From DATKBT01 sp035546295 (GTDB lineage Bacteria > Acidobacteriota > Thermoanaerobaculia > Multivoradales > Multivoraceae), in assembly GCA_035546295.1 (NCBI GenBank), contig DATKBT010000180.1, forward strand, positions 1 to 8,904: a DNA stretch of 8,904 nt. The letters run 5' to 3'. The notes beneath the pieces are model-generated. The model was not told the origin of the DNA. It did no database searches and saw nothing but the letters and a program-made list of their open reading frames with translations. Positions within the stretch are counted from its first letter, which is position 1; each line of letters begins with the position of its first letter. A program made the position numbers and the translations under genes. Positions 6,722 to 8,904 of this stretch are shown here, piece by piece.

Positions 6722-7489
6722 TCACTCGATGCCGAACAGCCGCCGGGCGTTTTCGATGGTGGCCTCGGCCACCGCCTCCTCGGCGAGGCCCTTGATCTCG
6801 GCGATCGCCTCGAGCGACACGCGCAAGTTCCTGGGCTCGTTGCGCTCCTCGCGGGTCGGACCGAGCACCGGGCTGTCGGTCTCGAGCAGCAGGCATTCGA
6901 GGGGCAGGCGCTCCACCAGCTTGCGCTTCTGCTGCGAGCGCACGATCGACGGCGGCACCGAGAAGAAGTAGCCGGCCTCGACCCCCGGCAGCGCCTTCGA
7001 CGCCTTGCCGTCGAAAGCATGGAGCAGCACCCGCTCGGCGCCGCGCTCGAGCAGGAACGAGATCGCGTGGTGTCCGGCGGAGCGCGAGTGGACGTTGAGG
7101 GGCAGCCCGGTCTCCTTCGAGAGCTCGACGAAGCTCCCGAAGATCTCGCGCTGGAGCGCGCGCTCCTCCTCGTCCTTCACCACCCAACGGTCGAGCCCGA
7201 CCTCGCCGATCGCCACCAGCCGTTCGCGCTCGGCACGGATCAGGGCGATCACGGCCTCCGCCTGCGCCGGATCGAGGTGGGTCGGATAGAGGCCGGCGCA
7301 AGGGCGCAGCTCGGGGTGGCGCTCGGCCAGCTCGAGGTTGCGCCGCGCGTCCTCCAGGGTCTCGCCCACCACCACGACCGCCGCGACTCCCGCCTCGCGT
7401 GCCCGCGCCAGCACCTGCTCGCGGTCCGCGTCGAAGACGGGATCGCCGAGATGGGCGTGCGCGTCGGTCAGGCGAGGACGCGCCGACAT
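6722..7489 (-). CDS. TatD-family metal-dependent hydrolase / deoxyribonuclease
   Basis: This 255-residue protein is a TatD-type member of the amidohydrolase superfamily, a two-metal TIM-barrel phosphohydrolase acting in the cytoplasm, with DNase activity in characterised relatives. The metal-site motifs are in order: TDAHAHLGD (8-16; His11, His13), AIGEVGLD (93-100; Glu96), NVHSRSAGHH (132-141; His134), LLHAFDG (155-161; His157) and LLETDSPVLG (201-210; Asp205). Length is normal for the family. The segments VHSRSAGHH, LLHAFDG, GYFFSVPPSI and ETDSPVLGP with RNEP closely resemble, from memory, the eukaryotic TATDN3 subgroup more than E. coli TatD. ATG 7489 is chosen because AAGGGGG lies just upstream and homology starts at once. 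An alternative ATG at 7522 overlaps the glycosylase stop as ATGA and would add 11 residues. Placement right after a DNA glycosylase suggests a role in DNA repair or degradation (inference). Confidence 0.9.
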   Translation of the reverse strand: MSARPRLTDAHAHLGDPVFDADREQVLARAREAGVAAVVVVGETLEDARRNLELAERHPELRPCAGLYPTHLDPAQAEAVIALIRAERERLVAIGEVGLDRWVVKDEEERALQREIFGSFVELSKETGLPLNVHSRSAGHHAISFLLERGAERVLLHAFDGKASKALPGVEAGYFFSVPPSIVRSQQKRKLVERLPLECLLLETDSPVLGPTREERNEPRNLRVSLEAIAEIKGLAEEAVAEATIENARRLFGIE

Positions 7490-7518
7490 CCCGGCACCCC
7501 CTTCGACTGGAACCTCCT

Positions 7519-8514
7519 TCATCTCGAGCCTCGCGGGCCGCGACGATGCTTGACCTTGCGCAGGGTCGCCGGCTCCGGCACCGTCCCCGGCAGCCCCGCG
7601 CCGCGCTCGGCGCGCTGCTCCTCGAGCTCCTGGAGCGAGCGCGGCCAGTCGCCGCGCAAGAGCTGCGAGAGCGCGCGGTCCTTGAGCAGCTTGCCGCCGG
7701 TCTGGCAGGTCGCGCAGTAGTTGCACTCGTTCTCGGCGTAGACGATCCGCTGCACCAGGGAGCCGCAGCGTGGGCACGGCTTCGCGAAACGCCCGTGGAC
7801 GGCCATCTCAGCGCGAAACGCCGTGACCTTCTTCGGAAAGCCGTCGCCGGCCTCCGCGCGCAGCCGCTCGATCCACTCCTCGAGCACCTCCCGGGTCGCA
7901 CACCAGAGCGCCTCGACCTGCTCGGCGTCGAGATGCTTCGTCCACTGCAGAGGCGAGAGCCGGGCTCGGTAAAGGATCTCGTCGGAGTAGGCGTTGCCGA
8001 TGCCGCTGAACAGCCGCGGATCGGTCAGCGAGCGCTTCAGGGTGTGGTTTTCGCCGCGCAGCCGCTCGGTGAACGCCTCGAGCTTAGAGCCGACCGGTTC
8101 GAGACCGCCGCGGTCGTGCTCGTCGAGCGCGCCGCGAGCGACGTGCAAAGACGCCCGCTTCTTCGAGCCCGCCTCGGTGAGCAGCAGCGTGCCGGAGGTG
8201 AAGTCGAAGGCGGCGAGGCGGTTCTTGGCCCCGCGCCCGGGAGTCAGCTTCGGGCGGTCCGAGACGTCGTGCCACTGGAGCCGGCCGGCGATCATGAGGT
8301 GGATCACCAGCGCCAGTCCGTCCTCCAGCCGGATCACGATCCGCTTGCCGAGGCGCTCCACTCCCGAAACGCGGCGCCCCTCGACCTCGGACAGGCGGGG
8401 GCTCACCGAGCGCAGCACGAAGGGGCTGCCGAGGCGGACCTTCTCGAGCGTCTCGCCCACCGTGCGGCGAGCGATCTGCTCGACGTAGACCGTGACGTCT
8501 GGCAGCTCGGGCAT
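7519..8514 (-). CDS. Formamidopyrimidine/endonuclease VIII-type DNA glycosylase (Fpg/Nei family)
   Basis: This 331-residue protein is a bifunctional base-excision repair enzyme that removes damaged bases and cleaves the abasic strand. It starts with MPELPDV, so after Met removal the N-terminal Pro nucleophile and Glu are exposed. The conserved lysine is Lys57 (LGKR). The helix-two-turn-helix region is DPRLFSGIGNAYSDEIL (165-181). A zinc finger follows with Cys247, Cys250, Cys267 and Cys270 in the CxxC-x16-CxxC spacing. Position 262 in the finger is Asn where classical Fpg has the DNA-contacting Arg, and an extra Cys264 is present; this suggests a distinct subgroup, so substrate preference (8-oxoguanine or oxidised pyrimidines) is open. 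A tail of about 60 residues after the finger is longer than in E. coli Fpg and ends in a basic stretch (KVKHRRGPRGSR). ATG 8514 is fixed by the catalytic N-terminus and by GAGGAG 8 bases upstream. The gene abuts or overlaps the TatD-type gene. Confidence 0.93.
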   Translation of the reverse strand: MPELPDVTVYVEQIARRTVGETLEKVRLGSPFVLRSVSPRLSEVEGRRVSGVERLGKRIVIRLEDGLALVIHLMIAGRLQWHDVSDRPKLTPGRGAKNRLAAFDFTSGTLLLTEAGSKKRASLHVARGALDEHDRGGLEPVGSKLEAFTERLRGENHTLKRSLTDPRLFSGIGNAYSDEILYRARLSPLQWTKHLDAEQVEALWCATREVLEEWIERLRAEAGDGFPKKVTAFRAEMAVHGRFAKPCPRCGSLVQRIVYAENECNYCATCQTGGKLLKDRALSQLLRGDWPRSLQELEEQRAERGAGLPGTVPEPATLRKVKHRRGPRGSR

Positions 8515-8810
8515 CGTCGGGGCTCCTCGTGGAGAACGGGCGGGTCGCAACCAGGGCGGCGGCCTCTACACGCCAACGGCCGAGATCGTATCGACGCCAC
8601 TCCCCGTTTGCGCTCGAGCGGCCCGAACCGTCGCCCGACCGATCTCGAGCGGACCGGCCGGCACGCAGGACCCGCCGGCACCGGATCGCCAGCCCGTCGA
8701 CCTCGCCACCGAGGCTCCGCCGTCCGGGCCCCGCCAATGCCGCTGCGCCAGCCCCCAGGCGTCAGGGTTGAGTCGACGGCGGGCGCGGTGGCCGTAGGTC
8801 AGGCCCAGCG
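8515..8810. other. Intergenic stretch without a supportable gene
   Basis: About 300 bases between the glycosylase start and the intron-like end. Several frames are open on both strands but give low-complexity Arg/Pro/Ala/Gly peptides with no family resemblance. It contains the glycosylase Shine-Dalgarno site (near 8523-8528), a direct repeat CTCGAGCGG at 8613-8621 and 8644-8652, and an imperfect inverted repeat at 8654-8684. If the right-edge element is an intron, its 3' exon begins somewhere in or just before this stretch. No promoter can be assigned with confidence. Confidence 0.4.
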
Positions 8811-8904
8811 GTTGCTCGCCCTTTCGGTTGCGAGTGCCTCAGTCTCCTGACCGTGCTCCGTTTCCCGCCGCCGCTCGTCGAACCGGACGTGCGGTTCTCC
8901 CGCA
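8811..8904 (-). mobile_element. 3' end of a group II intron (domain V and following stem-loops), partial
   Basis: Read on the minus strand, the right edge begins TGCGGGAGAACCGCACG and continues with TCCGGTTCGA. This matches the 3' part of group II intron domain V, whose hallmark is a terminal hairpin, a two-base CG bulge and a lower stem pairing with GAGCCGGA; that lower 5' strand would lie just past the edge. The terminal stem is 8890-8894 with 8900-8904. Two more hairpins follow downstream on the same strand: TCAG/CTGA with a GAGA loop (8839-8850), and CTCGC/GCGAG enclosing CC-GAAA-GG with two unpaired As (8815-8834). The phrase GAAACGGAG and the CCGAAAGGGCGA hairpin also fit my memory of sequence after domain V in bacterial introns. 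The intron 3' boundary and the branch-point A cannot be placed. A reverse transcriptase/maturase would be expected to the right of the window. Confidence 0.6.

Noticed and set aside
8613..8652. Two copies of CTCGAGCGG 31 bases apart as an operator pair
   Set aside because: The word is common in this GC-rich sequence, there are only two copies, and no promoter elements are visible with them.
8654..8684. Imperfect GC-rich inverted repeat (GCCGGC arms) as a terminator
   Set aside because: There is no T-run on either side and the arms are self-palindromic short GC words that are common at this base composition.
7399..8850. 483-codon plus-strand frame across the glycosylase
   Set aside because: It is antisense to a gene with intact catalytic N-terminus and zinc finger; its composition is typical of a shadow frame.

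Overview
The window is GC-rich bacterial DNA (roughly 68-70% G+C by eye), with long spurious ORFs opposite the real genes and codon third positions strongly biased to G/C. The gene content, especially an NTT-type transporter fused to HEAT repeats beside ordinary housekeeping genes, would fit a free-living high-GC lineage such as an acidobacterial one. That placement is inference from gene style, not from a marker gene.

Left part (1-2711, minus strand): one very long gene running off the left edge. It encodes a multi-spanning membrane protein of the NTT/MFS type followed by a long array of HEAT-like repeats. A roughly 300-base divergent intergenic region (2712-3015) separates it from the plus-strand genes.

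Middle (3016-6457, plus strand): an AMP-forming acyl-CoA synthetase resembling acetyl-/acetoacetyl-CoA synthetases; then an M23-family (LytM-type) peptidase whose ATG overlaps the synthetase stop as ATGA; then, after 131 bases, a small VOC (glyoxalase-fold) protein with a perfect Shine-Dalgarno sequence. The first two look translationally coupled, although their functions are not obviously related.

Right part (8514-6447, minus strand): an Fpg/Nei-type DNA glycosylase, a TatD-type metal-dependent hydrolase and a 51-residue small ORF, all in one direction. The glycosylase and hydrolase overlap or nearly abut and look like a DNA-repair/nuclease operon. The small ORF has an excellent ribosome binding site and a membrane-like N-terminus, but its C-terminus reads like the last strand of a VOC protein. 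It converges on, and overlaps by 11 bases, the VOC gene on the other strand.

Right edge (about 8811-8904): a set of stem-loops ending in what I read as domain V of a group II intron on the minus strand. The intron body and any maturase would lie beyond the window. The roughly 300 bases between this and the glycosylase show no gene I can support.

I do not see a clearly new multi-gene system. The items most worth a second look are the small ORF with the VOC-like tail, the intron 3' end next to a repair gene, the HEAT-fused transporter, and sequence departures in the glycosylase and the acyl-CoA synthetase.
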